Position numbers and translations under genes: made by a program. Shown here piece by piece: positions 1 through 9,055 of a stretch of 64,000 bases of DNA. Within the stretch, counting starts at the first letter, position 1; each line of letters starts with the position of its first letter. The stretch comes from Myxococcales bacterium SG8_38. GTDB taxonomy: Bacteria > Myxococcota_A > Polyangia > Polyangiales > Houyiibacteriaceae. The stretch covers positions 50,725 through 114,724 of the forward strand of contig LJTN01000005.1 of the NCBI GenBank assembly GCA_001303415.1, written 5' to 3'. Under the pieces are notes generated by a model. That model saw nothing but the letters and a program-made list of their open reading frames with translations, was not told where the DNA came from and made no database searches.

Positions 1-824
1 AGCTCGTCGGAAAACCTCGTCCGCTCAATCCAAGCCGGCGCTTGGCTCAGATTGCAAAAGAACGACAGTGGCCAGTGCGTCGATTCACGAGCCGGGGTAC
101 CCCGACCCTCGGCGACATCCTGCGAACGGGGTTGATCTATGGTGCCCTGGCACCTTCAGTTGGCGTGGGGGCCGCCGTGGGGCTCCTCAACCTTTCCAAG
201 CGTGAAGCGTTCAACGTCATGGGCTCGGTATGGGGAGACATTGCTTCGTCTGCCGCGGGTATCGATCTCCGAGTCGAGGGAGAGCAGCACCTTTGGGAGC
301 AGCGTCCGGCCGTCTTCATCTTCAACCACCAAAGTGGTCTCGAGATGGTGCTGCTACTGAAGATGCTCCGTCGTGACTTCACGGGTATCGCCAAGGAAGA
401 GCTCCGCCACAACCCGATCTTCGGCCCCTTGTTTCGCGCGGCTGGCGTCGTGTTCGTCGACCGGTCGAACACCGCAAAGGCCATTCAAGCCCTCGGTCCC
501 GCAGTGGAGGCGCTCAAGCGTGGTCGCTCGCTGGTCATCGCGCCCGAAGGCACCCGCTCCAAGACCCCGACGGTCGGCCCATTCAAGAAGGGCGCGTTCC
601 ACCTCGCCATGCAGGCAGGTGTCCCGATCGTGCCAATCGTGTTCCGCAACGTGCTCGACGCTCTACCCAAGGGCGCGGCAATAGTCCGGCCCGCGATGGT
701 CGAGGCCGTCGTCCTTCCACCGGTGAGCACCTCCTCATGGAACCTCGAGACGCTGGACGATCATATCGGGCGCATCCGTGGACGATACGTCGAGATCCTC
801 GAACAGTCGGGAGCAAGCGCCTAG
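1..824 (+). CDS. Lysophospholipid acyltransferase, C-terminal part of a HAD-IB phosphatase/PlsC fusion (5' truncated by window edge)
   Basis: The reading frame is open from the first bases, so the gene begins outside the window. The visible start (VGKPRPLNPSRRLAQIAKE, then RQWPV) resembles the end of a HAD-IB phosphatase domain, where SerB-like enzymes carry an N-P-D/S-x-x-L-x-x-x-A-x-x-x-x-W-P-V segment. A PlsC acyltransferase domain follows: FNHQSGLE as the HX4D-type motif, FVDRSN, the APEGTRS block and VPIVPIVFRN. This predicts phosphatidate synthesis or remodelling at the inner membrane. The motif I acidic residue is Glu (NHQSGLE) instead of the usual Asp. The TTG at 42 could pass for a start, but upstream homology-like sequence argues for a longer protein. 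The next gene converges from the minus strand. Confidence 0.85.
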   Translation, partial: LVGKPRPLNPSRRLAQIAKERQWPVRRFTSRGTPTLGDILRTGLIYGALAPSVGVGAAVGLLNLSKREAFNVMGSVWGDIASSAAGIDLRVEGEQHLWEQRPAVFIFNHQSGLEMVLLLKMLRRDFTGIAKEELRHNPIFGPLFRAAGVVFVDRSNTAKAIQALGPAVEALKRGRSLVIAPEGTRSKTPTVGPFKKGAFHLAMQAGVPIVPIVFRNVLDALPKGAAIVRPAMVEAVVLPPVSTSSWNLETLDDHIGRIRGRYVEILEQSGASA

Positions 825-851
825 ACACGGACCTGCTCGTTGGGGACATCG

Positions 852-2840
852 TCAGCGCGTCGTCGAGCTCAAGGCGTCGCGTGCAGCCTGCACCTGAAGG
901 TCGAATGGCGCTCCCGCATCGAGCGCCTCGACGGCGTCGTCGAGCGCTTCGAGCGCCATCGCGGATGCCTGCGCGACGTCGTCGAGGCCCGCGGCGCGCG
1001 CAAGCTCCTGGGTCGCATCGAGCTGCGCGATGGCACGGCGTAAGGCATCGCGCGGAGCGATGCTGCTCGGCGCAAGGGACTCCGCACGGGTCAACAAGTC
1101 CAAGGCCTGATCGATGCCCGCATCCGCTTGCCAAACCGAAGGGGGCGCATCGACTGTCTCTGGAACGTACCGCGTCATGCCGTTGAGCGTACCCTGGTAG
1201 ACCTTGCCATCGGGACCGATGGTCGTCGCGGCGTATACCGAGTTCTCGCAAGAGTCCGGCACGACCGCCAGAACGTCGGCGACGCCTGGAAGGATCGATG
1301 CAGTGCCGGCGAGGTCCCCGGGGCATGTCCCCGGGCCCGCCGGCGACCAAAGACGCGACTCGCCGGTCTCGAGGTCGAGACCCTCTAGGCCCCATTGCCC
1401 CCCGCGCTGACCCGCGCCGTAGACGAGCCCGGAGGCGGCGCTGATGGCCGGAATCCCGTTGGGGATGCTGATCTCTGTATTCGCCCACACGGTCGCGCAC
1501 GTGCGCGCGACCGGGTCCCAGTCGATGCGCTCGACGCCAAACGGCGCCTTTTCCGGGATGCCCCCCTCCAGCGCAGAGACCAGGTTTTGCGCAAGCGCGC
1601 CGAGCGCGGACATCGAGGGCGGATTGATGGTGGGATTCGTCAGCAAATCGTTGACGAGCACGGCGGAATATCCACGAACGGCCACGGACTGCTCCGAGAT
1701 CGCCTCGGTCGCACCCGTGCCGAAGTCGACCGGCACCTCGCAGGCGATGCGGGGGTCTTTGTCGGGCGCGATCGGTTGCCAGTCGTCGGGAATCTCGTCG
1801 CGCCAAAAGAGAACCAGATTCATGAGCGCCTGCCCATCGGTGATGACGACGAAGCGATCGTCGCTCGCGCGGGTGCCCATGAGGCTCGGCGTAGATCCGG
1901 AGCCAGGGCCGAGGCGAATGGGGCTTGGAACCTCCTCGGAGGACTCGTACTCGGCCCGCCACGCGCGACGCAACGTGCTTCCGTCCCAGTCGAAGCGGTA
2001 CATCGCCGCGCTGGTCAAGAGATAAATGCCGCCGTCCTCGTCGACTGCAATGCTGTTCGATACGATCTCGGCATCGGAGGCGTCGCCCGTCGCGCAGCCC
2101 GCGTTCGCCGAGATGACCGGTACGGGGCCGAGGTCCTCGGGGTCGGCATCGGAGCCGATCACGAAGAGGTTGCCGAACTCGGTGGCGAATGCGAGGTGCC
2201 CGTCGAAGGTCAGGGACATGCCTGCGATGATGTCTTCGTCGCCGCAAAACACCTCGTCCGGGAGGAAGATGCGCTTCTTCAGCTCGATCGGCGAGAGCCT
2301 GTCGCCTTCCACACTGTCGCCGAAAAACGAGACGAAGCGCGTGCGCCCGGCGATGAAACGGTTTTGCGCGTCGATGGCGGTGTAGGCGCCGCTGAGCCCG
2401 AGGGCGAAGGTCGGCGGGTTCGATTCGCGCTCCGCGGGCACGTACCAATCGACGATCTGGAAACTCTCGTGATCGATTTTCACAATCGCCGCATCGAAGC
2501 CGGTGACGGTCGACCAAATCGCCCGACCACCGTCTTCGTAGGGAGCGCTGAACGCGGCGATCACTGGAACCCCGGCGCCTTGGAGCTCCAGGTGCTCGCC
2601 CGTCGTGTCTTCGCTGACCGTCGGACCGGGCAATGCGGAGGACCCCTGAGCGTAGCTGCCACGATGAGAGCCGGGCCACACCGTGTCGCCGAAGCCCGTG
2701 TTGCAAAGCGGCTCGTCGGGCGCAAGAGGCGTGACGCAGAGGTCCGAAGTGTCGGTGGACGGCGCATAGCCGGAGCTGCTGGAGCTACAGCCGAAGGCGA
2801 GGGTCAGAGCCAAGAAAGAAAGAGGGCGCGCGGAAGTCAT
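852..2840 (-). CDS. Large secreted lipoprotein, possible beta-propeller
   Basis: A 662-residue protein. The N-terminus is a lipoprotein signal (SFLALTLAFGC) followed by a Ser-rich tether, so it is probably anchored to the outer membrane or cell surface. The body has recurring short segments ending in D-G or E-D-G followed by hydrophobic strands (for example FVVITDGQ, AVDEDGGIYLL, TTIGPDGKVYQGTLNG), which suits a beta-propeller such as a PQQ-like or strictosidine-synthase-like fold. Several Cys are spread through the chain. The last 70 or so residues are helical and Ala/Leu/Asp-rich. Function is not recognised. Two long overlapping frames on both strands were judged shadows because only this one has a signal peptide and natural composition. 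Confidence 0.8.
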   Translation of the reverse strand: MTSARPLSFLALTLAFGCSSSSSGYAPSTDTSDLCVTPLAPDEPLCNTGFGDTVWPGSHRGSYAQGSSALPGPTVSEDTTGEHLELQGAGVPVIAAFSAPYEDGGRAIWSTVTGFDAAIVKIDHESFQIVDWYVPAERESNPPTFALGLSGAYTAIDAQNRFIAGRTRFVSFFGDSVEGDRLSPIELKKRIFLPDEVFCGDEDIIAGMSLTFDGHLAFATEFGNLFVIGSDADPEDLGPVPVISANAGCATGDASDAEIVSNSIAVDEDGGIYLLTSAAMYRFDWDGSTLRRAWRAEYESSEEVPSPIRLGPGSGSTPSLMGTRASDDRFVVITDGQALMNLVLFWRDEIPDDWQPIAPDKDPRIACEVPVDFGTGATEAISEQSVAVRGYSAVLVNDLLTNPTINPPSMSALGALAQNLVSALEGGIPEKAPFGVERIDWDPVARTCATVWANTEISIPNGIPAISAASGLVYGAGQRGGQWGLEGLDLETGESRLWSPAGPGTCPGDLAGTASILPGVADVLAVVPDSCENSVYAATTIGPDGKVYQGTLNGMTRYVPETVDAPPSVWQADAGIDQALDLLTRAESLAPSSIAPRDALRRAIAQLDATQELARAAGLDDVAQASAMALEALDDAVEALDAGAPFDLQVQAARDALSSTTR

Positions 2841-2962
2841 GACGGCTTCCTAACACGAGATGGGAAGGGGCCAAAGCGCGTTGGGCCAAGGTTCGACGTT
2901 GGGGCCTCCAGCTTTATCTTTCGTGCTGACGCCAGCATCGGAGCTGATATCGTCGGTCACTG

Positions 2963-3934
2963 ATGGCGTCCAGACGTGCATCGTTGCTTCTGATGCTTCT
3001 CGCGGAGCTAAGCGTTGCGTGCTCCGTCCAGGATCGGATGCCCCCTGGCTACCAAGGTGTCGTCGAGCACGATGATCGTCATCTCGGATTTCAAGTGGGT
3101 GGGAAGGTCAAGACGATTCACGTCGAACGAGGGGATGCCATCGACGAGGGTGCGCTGATCGCAGTTCTCGACGATACCGCTCAGGTCCCAGTGCTTCGCG
3201 CCCGCGAGGCCGATCTTGCACAAGCAAAGGCAAAGGCCGCGCTGGTGTACGCCGGCCCACGTGAAGAGGAGGTCCGCGCTACGATGGCCGAGCTGGATGG
3301 TGCGCGCGCAGAGCTCAGAGACGCGAAGAGCAATCTCGACCGCAACCTCGCGCTGCCGGAGGAGGCTGCAACGGCGGCTTCGTTGGTTTCGGATCTGCGT
3401 GCAGCCTATGCCACCGCGCGGGCTCGAGTGAGGATGCTGGAGCAACACCTCAAGCAGTTGCGCAAAGGAGCCCGACCAGAAGAGCTTGCGGCTGCAGACG
3501 CCGCCGTGCGGGCGGCCGAGGCGGCGGTCGCCGCGGAGAAAGAGAGGTTGGCTCTCTATTCCATGCAATCGGCCTCCCGGGTGACCGTGCTCGACGTTCC
3601 CGTGCGGGAGGGTGAGGTGGTCGCCGCGGGAGCAACCGTGGTGACGGTCGCAGATACGACGCATCCATACGTCGACGTGTTCGTGCCGCAGCAAGATCTC
3701 TCGGGTCTGACCGTGGGCACCCCCGCGGAGGTGCGTGTTGATGCCGAGAGCGGTTCTTTCGAAGGGCACATCGAGCATATCGCCCCGACCACCGAGTTCA
3801 CGCCTCGATTCCTGTTCTCGCCTCGAGAAAGGTCGAACCTCGTGGTTCGTGTTCGCGTCCGGATCGACGATCCAGCAGAGCGCCTTCATGCGGGCGTCCC
3901 CGCTTTCGCGACGCTCGAGCGAAAGGACAACTGA
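2963..3934 (+). CDS. HlyD/YbhG-like membrane fusion (periplasmic adaptor) protein
   Basis: A 323-residue adaptor of an ABC export system. A lipoprotein-type signal (LLMLLAELSVAC) comes first, then a split biotinyl-lipoyl domain beginning LGFQVGGKVKTIHVERGD, a long Ala/Glu/Arg-rich coiled-coil hairpin (about residues 85-195), the second lipoyl half (VTVLDVPVREGEVVAAGATV) and a beta-barrel domain. It precedes the ATPase by 2 bp and then the permease, the same order as the ybhG-F-S type of exporter. It would link the inner-membrane pump to an outer-membrane channel. No TolC-type gene is adjacent. Confidence 0.88.
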   Translation: MASRRASLLLMLLAELSVACSVQDRMPPGYQGVVEHDDRHLGFQVGGKVKTIHVERGDAIDEGALIAVLDDTAQVPVLRAREADLAQAKAKAALVYAGPREEEVRATMAELDGARAELRDAKSNLDRNLALPEEAATAASLVSDLRAAYATARARVRMLEQHLKQLRKGARPEELAAADAAVRAAEAAVAAEKERLALYSMQSASRVTVLDVPVREGEVVAAGATVVTVADTTHPYVDVFVPQQDLSGLTVGTPAEVRVDAESGSFEGHIEHIAPTTEFTPRFLFSPRERSNLVVRVRVRIDDPAERLHAGVPAFATLERKDN

Positions 3935-3936
3935 CG

Positions 3937-4875
3937 TTGGAGACACCCGTAGTCGTCGAGCACCTCTCGCGCCGCTTCGGGGAGCTAGTGGCCGTGCGCG
4001 ACGTGAGCTTCGAGGTGCGGCGCGGGGAGATTTTCGGGATGCTAGGTCCGAACGGCGCAGGAAAGTCCACGACGTTGCGGATTCTCTGCGGCATTCTCGA
4101 CCCCAGCGGGGGCTCGGCACGGGTGGTCGGCTTCGATGTCAACACGGAGCCTGAGCGCGTGAAACAAAGCATCGGCTACATGACGCAACGTTTCAGTCTC
4201 TATGAAGATCTCACGGTCGAGGAAAACTTGCGGTTCTATGCCGGGATCTACGGCCTTTCTCGCAGAGTGCGCCATGCACGCGTCGCTGAGGAGCTCGCTC
4301 GCTCGGGCCTCGCCGACCGGCGAAAGCAGCTGACCGGGACCCTCTCCGGAGGTTGGAAACAACGGCTGGCCCTGGTTTGCGCCACGATCCATCGGCCGCC
4401 GCTGCTCTTCCTCGACGAGCCCACCGCGGGCGTCGACCCGGTGAGCCGCCGCGAGTTTTGGGGGCGCATTCATCGCATCGCGAGTGAAGGCACGACCGTG
4501 ATCGTGACCACCCATTACATGGACGAAGCCGAACGATGTCATCGACTGGCTTTCATGTTTCGCGGGACCATTCTCGACATCGGCACCCCGGACGCGGTCG
4601 TGGAGCGTCGCGAGCTCCGGGTGGCGTGGGTGGAGACGCCGAACGCGGCGGCGGCCGTCGATGCATTGAGGGAACACCCTGCCGTCGACGAGGTCGCCCC
4701 ATTTGGAGATCGAGTTCGCCTCACGACGCGGGGCGGTATGAATCCCATCACGTTGGCGCACGACCTGCTCGGCGAGGGCCCGGGGGTGAGTGACGCTCGC
4801 GAGGTCACACCCAACGTCGAGGACGCATTCGTCGCGATGGTTCACGAGGAGCGGGGCAATCCCGAGGGCGCATGA
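3937..4875 (+). CDS. ABC-2 type transporter ATP-binding protein
   Basis: A 312-residue cytoplasmic ATPase with a TTG start 2 bp after the adaptor gene. Walker A is GPNGAGKST (residues 37-45), the Q-loop lies in YMTQRFSLYE, the signature is LSGGWKQRLAL (about 136) and Walker B is LLFLDEPTAGVD (156-167), followed by the H-loop in VIVTTHYMDEAERC. The C-terminal 80 residues form the accessory domain typical of DrrA/YbhF/CcmA-like exporters. A single nucleotide-binding domain suggests a homodimer paired with the downstream permease. The stop overlaps the permease start (ATGA). Confidence 0.93.
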   Translation: METPVVVEHLSRRFGELVAVRDVSFEVRRGEIFGMLGPNGAGKSTTLRILCGILDPSGGSARVVGFDVNTEPERVKQSIGYMTQRFSLYEDLTVEENLRFYAGIYGLSRRVRHARVAEELARSGLADRRKQLTGTLSGGWKQRLALVCATIHRPPLLFLDEPTAGVDPVSRREFWGRIHRIASEGTTVIVTTHYMDEAERCHRLAFMFRGTILDIGTPDAVVERRELRVAWVETPNAAAAVDALREHPAVDEVAPFGDRVRLTTRGGMNPITLAHDLLGEGPGVSDAREVTPNVEDAFVAMVHEERGNPEGA

Positions 4876-6002
4876 CGCGGATGCTGGCCATTGCTTGGAA
4901 AGAGCTCCTCCAGGTGCGTCGGGATCGGCTGACGATGGGAATGATGGTCGGCATCCCGGTTCTTCAACTCCTGTTGTTCGGCTACGCCATCAACACCGAT
5001 GTGAGAGACATCGCCACCGTGGTCTTCGATCAGGACCGCTCTGCGGAATCACGCGGATTCGTCCGCCGCATGGAAGCGACGGGCTTCTATGAGCTGGTGG
5101 GTCGGGTGCAAAGCTACGAAGACATTGGGCTGGCGCTCCGTACACGCACGGCCATGGTGGCTCTCGTCGTACCACCGCAATTTGGTGCTGACGTGGAGGC
5201 AGGGCGCACCGCGCAACTGCAGCTCATCGTGGACGGATCTGATCCTCAGGTCGTCGCAAGCGCCACGGACACTGCGATGTCGCTTGCTGCCGCGCGTTCA
5301 TCCGCCCTGACCATGGAGCGTTTGGAGCGGCTGGGTATCCCTTCGGCTGGAACGTCACAGGTCATCGCGATGGAGCCAAATACTTGGTACAACCCCGATC
5401 TGCGGACGGCCGTCTTCATCGTCCCAGGGCTGGTTGGGGTGATCCTGACCATGACCATGGTCATGTTTACCGCAATGGCAATCGCTCGCGAGCGCGAGCG
5501 CGGGACGCTCGAGCAACTCATCGTATCGCCCATCCGCAGGTTAGAGCTCACCGTGGGCAAGATTCTGCCGTACATCGGTGTGGGCTACCTGCAGATGACG
5601 TTGATCTTGATGTTTGGCTCACTGGTTTTCGACGTTCCGATCATGGGCTCCGTACCGTTGCTATACGGCCTGTCGGCGTTCTTCATCGCGGCCAATCTCG
5701 CCCTTGGGCTGTTCTTCTCGACGCTGGCCAAGAGCCAGCAGCAGGCGATGCAGATGTCCTTCTTCTTCCTGCTGCCCAACATCCTACTGTCGGGATTCAT
5801 GTTTCCATGGGAGGCCATGCCTACTCCGGCCCGCTGGCTCTCCATGGGGCTGCCGTTGACGCACTACTTGCGGGTGATTCGCGGGGTCGTGCTGAAGGGC
5901 GCTTCGTTCGCGGAGCTTCGGTACGAGCTGCTTTGGCTCATTGGCATCTTGGTTGTCTTGACGGGCCTGGCGTCTCTGAGGTTCCGAAAGAAGTTGGATT
6001 AG
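4872..6002 (+). CDS. ABC-2 type transporter permease (YbhS/YbhR-like)
   Basis: A 376-residue permease whose ATG overlaps the ATPase stop, so translation is probably coupled. One transmembrane helix lies near residues 18-38, followed by a soluble extracytoplasmic domain of about 130 residues. A cluster of five helices fills the C-terminal half, including the ABC-2 motif region ARERERGTLEQLIVSPIRR. This layout matches drug or sterol exporters of the YbhFSR type. Only one permease gene is present, so the channel is probably a homodimer. Substrate unknown. Confidence 0.9.
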   Translation: MTRMLAIAWKELLQVRRDRLTMGMMVGIPVLQLLLFGYAINTDVRDIATVVFDQDRSAESRGFVRRMEATGFYELVGRVQSYEDIGLALRTRTAMVALVVPPQFGADVEAGRTAQLQLIVDGSDPQVVASATDTAMSLAAARSSALTMERLERLGIPSAGTSQVIAMEPNTWYNPDLRTAVFIVPGLVGVILTMTMVMFTAMAIARERERGTLEQLIVSPIRRLELTVGKILPYIGVGYLQMTLILMFGSLVFDVPIMGSVPLLYGLSAFFIAANLALGLFFSTLAKSQQQAMQMSFFFLLPNILLSGFMFPWEAMPTPARWLSMGLPLTHYLRVIRGVVLKGASFAELRYELLWLIGILVVLTGLASLRFRKKLD

Positions 6003-6124
6003 CCGGGCGGGTTTCTCGTGCTTCCCCCTAGGTCAGCAGCCGGCAACGAGTCGTTCTCGTTGACAGGTCGCTAGAGGTCAGATCTAATGTCGCGCCACGA
6101 ACGCGCGAGCGAAGGGATGACCCC

Positions 6125-7582
6125 ATGAACAAAGCCAACAACCGAGGACCGTATCATCGTACTGCTGTTCTTCTGCTTGTGGCAGCGCTGCCCACGGCGC
6201 TGCTGACGCACTCGCCCGGCTGCGCGGAGGGCGCCAACTCCAATCCCGAGCCGTTCGACCGGGAGGGCAATCCGGTGAACGCCGGCAAGGAGGCCATGGA
6301 GATGGCTCCCATGGAGGACTGCTTCTGGGTGGGGTCGATCGGCTCCAACGACGGCTGGAACGCCTTCTACCCGGGCCCGAGCATGTCCTACCCGCTCTCC
6401 GGCTTCGACGTCCCGGATGGCGCAGAGCTGCGCCTCGAGGGCGAGTTCCCCCACGCACGCTTCTTCTCGTTCACGATGTACTACCCCGGACTGGGCTCCT
6501 CCACCGGCATTGGTGGGTCGCAGGCGCTGGTCGACACCTCGATCGAGCCCGACCCGGGCTCGGTCAACCCCTACCTGGACGGCGCGGATCGCAATGCGGA
6601 GAACCGCAGGTTCACGGTCTACTTTGCGGAAGGGAACCTTCCTCCGGATCCCGCGGATCGTGAGCCGAACACGATCTATCTCGGGCCGGCGTTCCCAATT
6701 CAAGCGCTCCGTCACGCTCTGGGGATGCGCGTCTATCTCCCCGACAAGGACACGAACGCCATCGGCGGCGTCGAGTTGCCCACCCCGGTGTTGCGGCTGG
6801 CCGACGGCACCGAGCTTCGCGGCGCGGACGCGTGCCCCATGCTCACCGGCGCATTCGCGGGCCGTGTCCCCGTCTTCCCGTCCATTGGCTTCGATCCGGC
6901 CGCGTACCGGGCCGCGCGCGACAACCCCGAGCTGTATCCGAATACGCATCCCGCACAGAATCCGCCCGTCTGGAACCGGGTCTGGAACCAGTCGTTCAAC
7001 TTCTGCATTACGTTCACGCCCGAGCAGGACTGCGGTCCCACGCCCACCCCGGACCCCAACGGCCCCGCCGGCTTTGGGAATCCGGCGAACGGATACCTAG
7101 AGACGTGGATCGATCGGAAGCACGGTGAGGTTCTGGTCCTTCGCGGCAAGAAGCCCATCACCCCGACGACCTATTTCGGCGACGGTACCGCCGACACCGG
7201 AGAGGAGATGCGCTTTTTCTCCATCACGAGCACCGAGTCCCAGTACACCTGGAGTCAGATCGACGATGTGTTCGACGAGGAGATCCCAGTTGACGAGGAC
7301 GGGTTCTACACGGTCGTCGTCAGCCGGCCTCACCAGCGGCCCGCCAACGCCAACTACAACTGCGGCGTAGCCTGGGTCGAGTTCCCGCCGGGGGGCGACG
7401 GTTTTGGGGACCTCCACCTGGCGCGGCTCGTCCTGCGCCAGACGCGCCCGCAGGATAGCTTCCCGAGCTCCGTCAACAACGTCATGGAGCGCGGGGACGA
7501 GGCTGAGGTGATGGGCGACCATTATCCGCGCGGCGAGTACATGTCGAAGCAGGACTTCGAGAGCCGATACGGCTGTCCGTAG
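6125..7582 (+). CDS. Secreted protein of unknown function
   Basis: A 485-residue protein with an N-terminal hydrophobic export signal (residues 13-32; a Cys at 33 could be lipidated, but the preceding residues are a poor lipobox). The mature part is rich in Asp, Pro and Gly with many aromatic residues. The segment LRLEGEFPHARFFSFTMYY and the later VVVSRPHQRPANANYN recall DUF1214/DUF1254-type secreted proteins, but I cannot assign it firmly. It stands alone between the exporter operon and a CoA-binding protein, about 120 bp after the permease. A GGGATG-like site lies upstream of the start. Confidence 0.75.
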   Translation: MNKANNRGPYHRTAVLLLVAALPTALLTHSPGCAEGANSNPEPFDREGNPVNAGKEAMEMAPMEDCFWVGSIGSNDGWNAFYPGPSMSYPLSGFDVPDGAELRLEGEFPHARFFSFTMYYPGLGSSTGIGGSQALVDTSIEPDPGSVNPYLDGADRNAENRRFTVYFAEGNLPPDPADREPNTIYLGPAFPIQALRHALGMRVYLPDKDTNAIGGVELPTPVLRLADGTELRGADACPMLTGAFAGRVPVFPSIGFDPAAYRAARDNPELYPNTHPAQNPPVWNRVWNQSFNFCITFTPEQDCGPTPTPDPNGPAGFGNPANGYLETWIDRKHGEVLVLRGKKPITPTTYFGDGTADTGEEMRFFSITSTESQYTWSQIDDVFDEEIPVDEDGFYTVVVSRPHQRPANANYNCGVAWVEFPPGGDGFGDLHLARLVLRQTRPQDSFPSSVNNVMERGDEAEVMGDHYPRGEYMSKQDFESRYGCP

Positions 7583-7723
7583 GAACGAGCCACGACACGA
7601 CGGTCGTCGGGGCCGGTTCGCGGCCAAATTGCATGGAGGCCAGCGTCATTGCAGCTCGAGACCGCTTGACCTTGTCCGATCACCTTGCTTGAGTCCAAGC
7701 CCATCCAAGAACGAAGGAGGGCT

Positions 7724-8233
7724 ATGCACCCGCTCGCCGAGATCATCAACCACGCGGAGGGCTTTGTCTTGATCGGCAACTCGTCCGAGGAACGCTTTCC
7801 CGCGACGTCCTATCACGCGTACACGACCGTCGGAAAGAAGTTCTACTGTCTCGACATGGGCGGCTTGCCTTCTTCGCGCGGTCCGACTCAGGGCGGCAAA
7901 GTTTATCATTCGGTGGCCGAGCTACCAGCCGATCGTGACGACCTGGCGGTGATCTGGGTGCATCCTCACACCGCAGTACGCGCGGTCGAGCTGGCCCACG
8001 AAGCAGGCTGCCGGCGCGTCTGGTTTTCTTTTCAAACTGGGCATGCCGACGCGCTGAAAAAGGCGCGCGAGCTCGGGATGCGGATCGTCGAGAACGGGCG
8101 CTGTCCCGTATACTACCTCGAAGGAGACAAGCCGGGCGCCTGCAAGGCGCACACCCTGGTGGTCAAGGTCACGGGTACGTACCGTCGACCGCCCCAAATC
8201 GAGGCCGGGAGCGGGCGTCGGGAGCTCTGGTAG
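7724..8233 (+). CDS. CoA-binding domain protein (YccU type)
   Basis: A 169-residue single-domain Rossmann-like protein. The start chosen is the ATG at 7724 because AGGAGG sits 3-8 bp upstream; an upstream start gives only a charged extension. Family features are FVLIGNSSEERFPATSYH at the N-terminus, the central IWVHPHTAV segment and VWFSFQTGHADALKKARELGMRIVENGRCP at the C-terminal end of the fold. CoA_binding/YccU proteins bind CoA or related nucleotides; their physiological role is not established. It appears monocistronic. Confidence 0.8.
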   Translation: MHPLAEIINHAEGFVLIGNSSEERFPATSYHAYTTVGKKFYCLDMGGLPSSRGPTQGGKVYHSVAELPADRDDLAVIWVHPHTAVRAVELAHEAGCRRVWFSFQTGHADALKKARELGMRIVENGRCPVYYLEGDKPGACKAHTLVVKVTGTYRRPPQIEAGSGRRELW

Positions 8234-8495
8234 AAAAATGAAGAAGATCGATCGATCGAAGATCTGACCGAGGTTGGCATCAGGTAGCGAAGTGAAATGG
8301 GGTTGCTGAGGCGGAAGCTCGAGCTGGCGAGGGGTCGTCAGCCGATTGCGGTGACCGCGCCAAGGCGGCTGAAGGCGCATTCTTGATCTTGCAGTCGCTG
8401 TAGGGCGCTCTGGGCCCGCTAGCGTGCACGCACCTCGACGTTCAGCGTCCGCTCCAGCGCGTCGCCGGTCAGCTGGCTTCAGATGTCAGGGTGCA
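8234..8495. other. Gene-poor stretch with no supported gene
   Basis: About 260 bp between the CoA-binding gene and a transposase-like remnant. It starts with a GATC-rich run (three overlapping GATC units near 8250) followed by short broken frames on both strands. I see no convincing coding sequence, terminator or RNA here. It may be the eroded end of the mobile remnant next to it. Confidence 0.4.
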
Positions 8496-8890
8496 CTACG
8501 GCGCTGGTCCACACCGTGCCCCATGACACACCCGCATCCACCAGGTCCCGATCGGAAAGCACGCGGTGCGCTTTCCCGCCGTCCACGCCGCAAGTGCCTT
8601 GTCGTACTGCGCGTTGAAAGCTCTAAGGCGTCGGACGGCTTCTGCCGCAGTCCCGCGGTTCCCTGCGGTCGCAAACTGCGGGTTGAGGCTTCCAAAGGCC
8701 TCGTAGCTTCGGGCGCGCTTGGTGTGCGACTGGCGAAGCACCCGACGCGCGCCCGCAAACGCGATGCCCGTGCGCTTCGATTCCTGCCACGCGTAGTGCT
8801 CCCGCGCTTTGACGCGCTCCGCGATGCGCTGTTGGGCAAGCTCTGTGCCGTAGTCGAGTTGCAGCTCCGTCGGCATTTGCAGTCCTGCGC
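8496..8890 (-). mobile_element. C-terminal remnant of a transposase-like protein
   Basis: A frame of about 130 residues without a start of its own, joined at its 5' side to a different gene fragment near 8885. It contains NPQFATAGNRGTAAEAVRRL, then an Arg/Ala-rich helix and the ending CFPIGTWWMRVCHGARC. I associate N-P-x-x-A followed by F-P-x-G-T-x-x-x-R-V with the tails of Y1/REP-type transposases in deltaproteobacteria, from memory and not from a search. The catalytic HUH and Tyr part is missing. It indicates a past insertion or deletion at this spot. Confidence 0.4.
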
Positions 8891-9055
8891 GAATCTTTCG
8901 GCAAACGAGCGCAGACCGCTCCGGCGCGTGAGCCCAAGCCCATGGGCCATGATGATACAAGGACGAGGCGCATCGGGCTTCTGCGGCCCGAAAAACCAGG
9001 CGCGGCAGACATCGCTACCGCTCTCAAACTCCGCGTCGGTCTCTCGTATGCTCAT
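8885..9055 (-). pseudogene. Alpha/beta hydrolase, N-terminal fragment
   Basis: The first 55 or so residues of an alpha/beta hydrolase of the X-Pro peptidase/dienelactone type: SIRETDAEFESGSDVCRAWF, then PCIIMAHGLGLTRRSGLRSF and AERFA. The conserved M-A-H-G oxyanion-loop segment is present. Right after AERFA, where homologues continue A-A-G-Y-x-V-L-x-F-D-Y-R, the sequence switches to unrelated transposase-like residues in another frame. The nucleophile Ser, Asp and His are absent, so the gene is dead. Its start overlaps the end of the SRPBCC gene by about 30 bp, so the two were probably co-transcribed. Confidence 0.6.

Noticed and set aside
583..2706. Long 707-residue minus-strand frame
   Set aside because: Arg/His-rich shadow of the lipoprotein gene at 852-2840, which has the signal peptide and natural composition.
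1395..2963. 522-residue plus-strand frame
   Set aside because: Antisense shadow of the same lipoprotein gene; no domain or start site.
8245..8270. GATC palindrome as a terminator or attachment site
   Set aside because: Arms are short and imperfect, with no T-run and no matching copy seen nearby.
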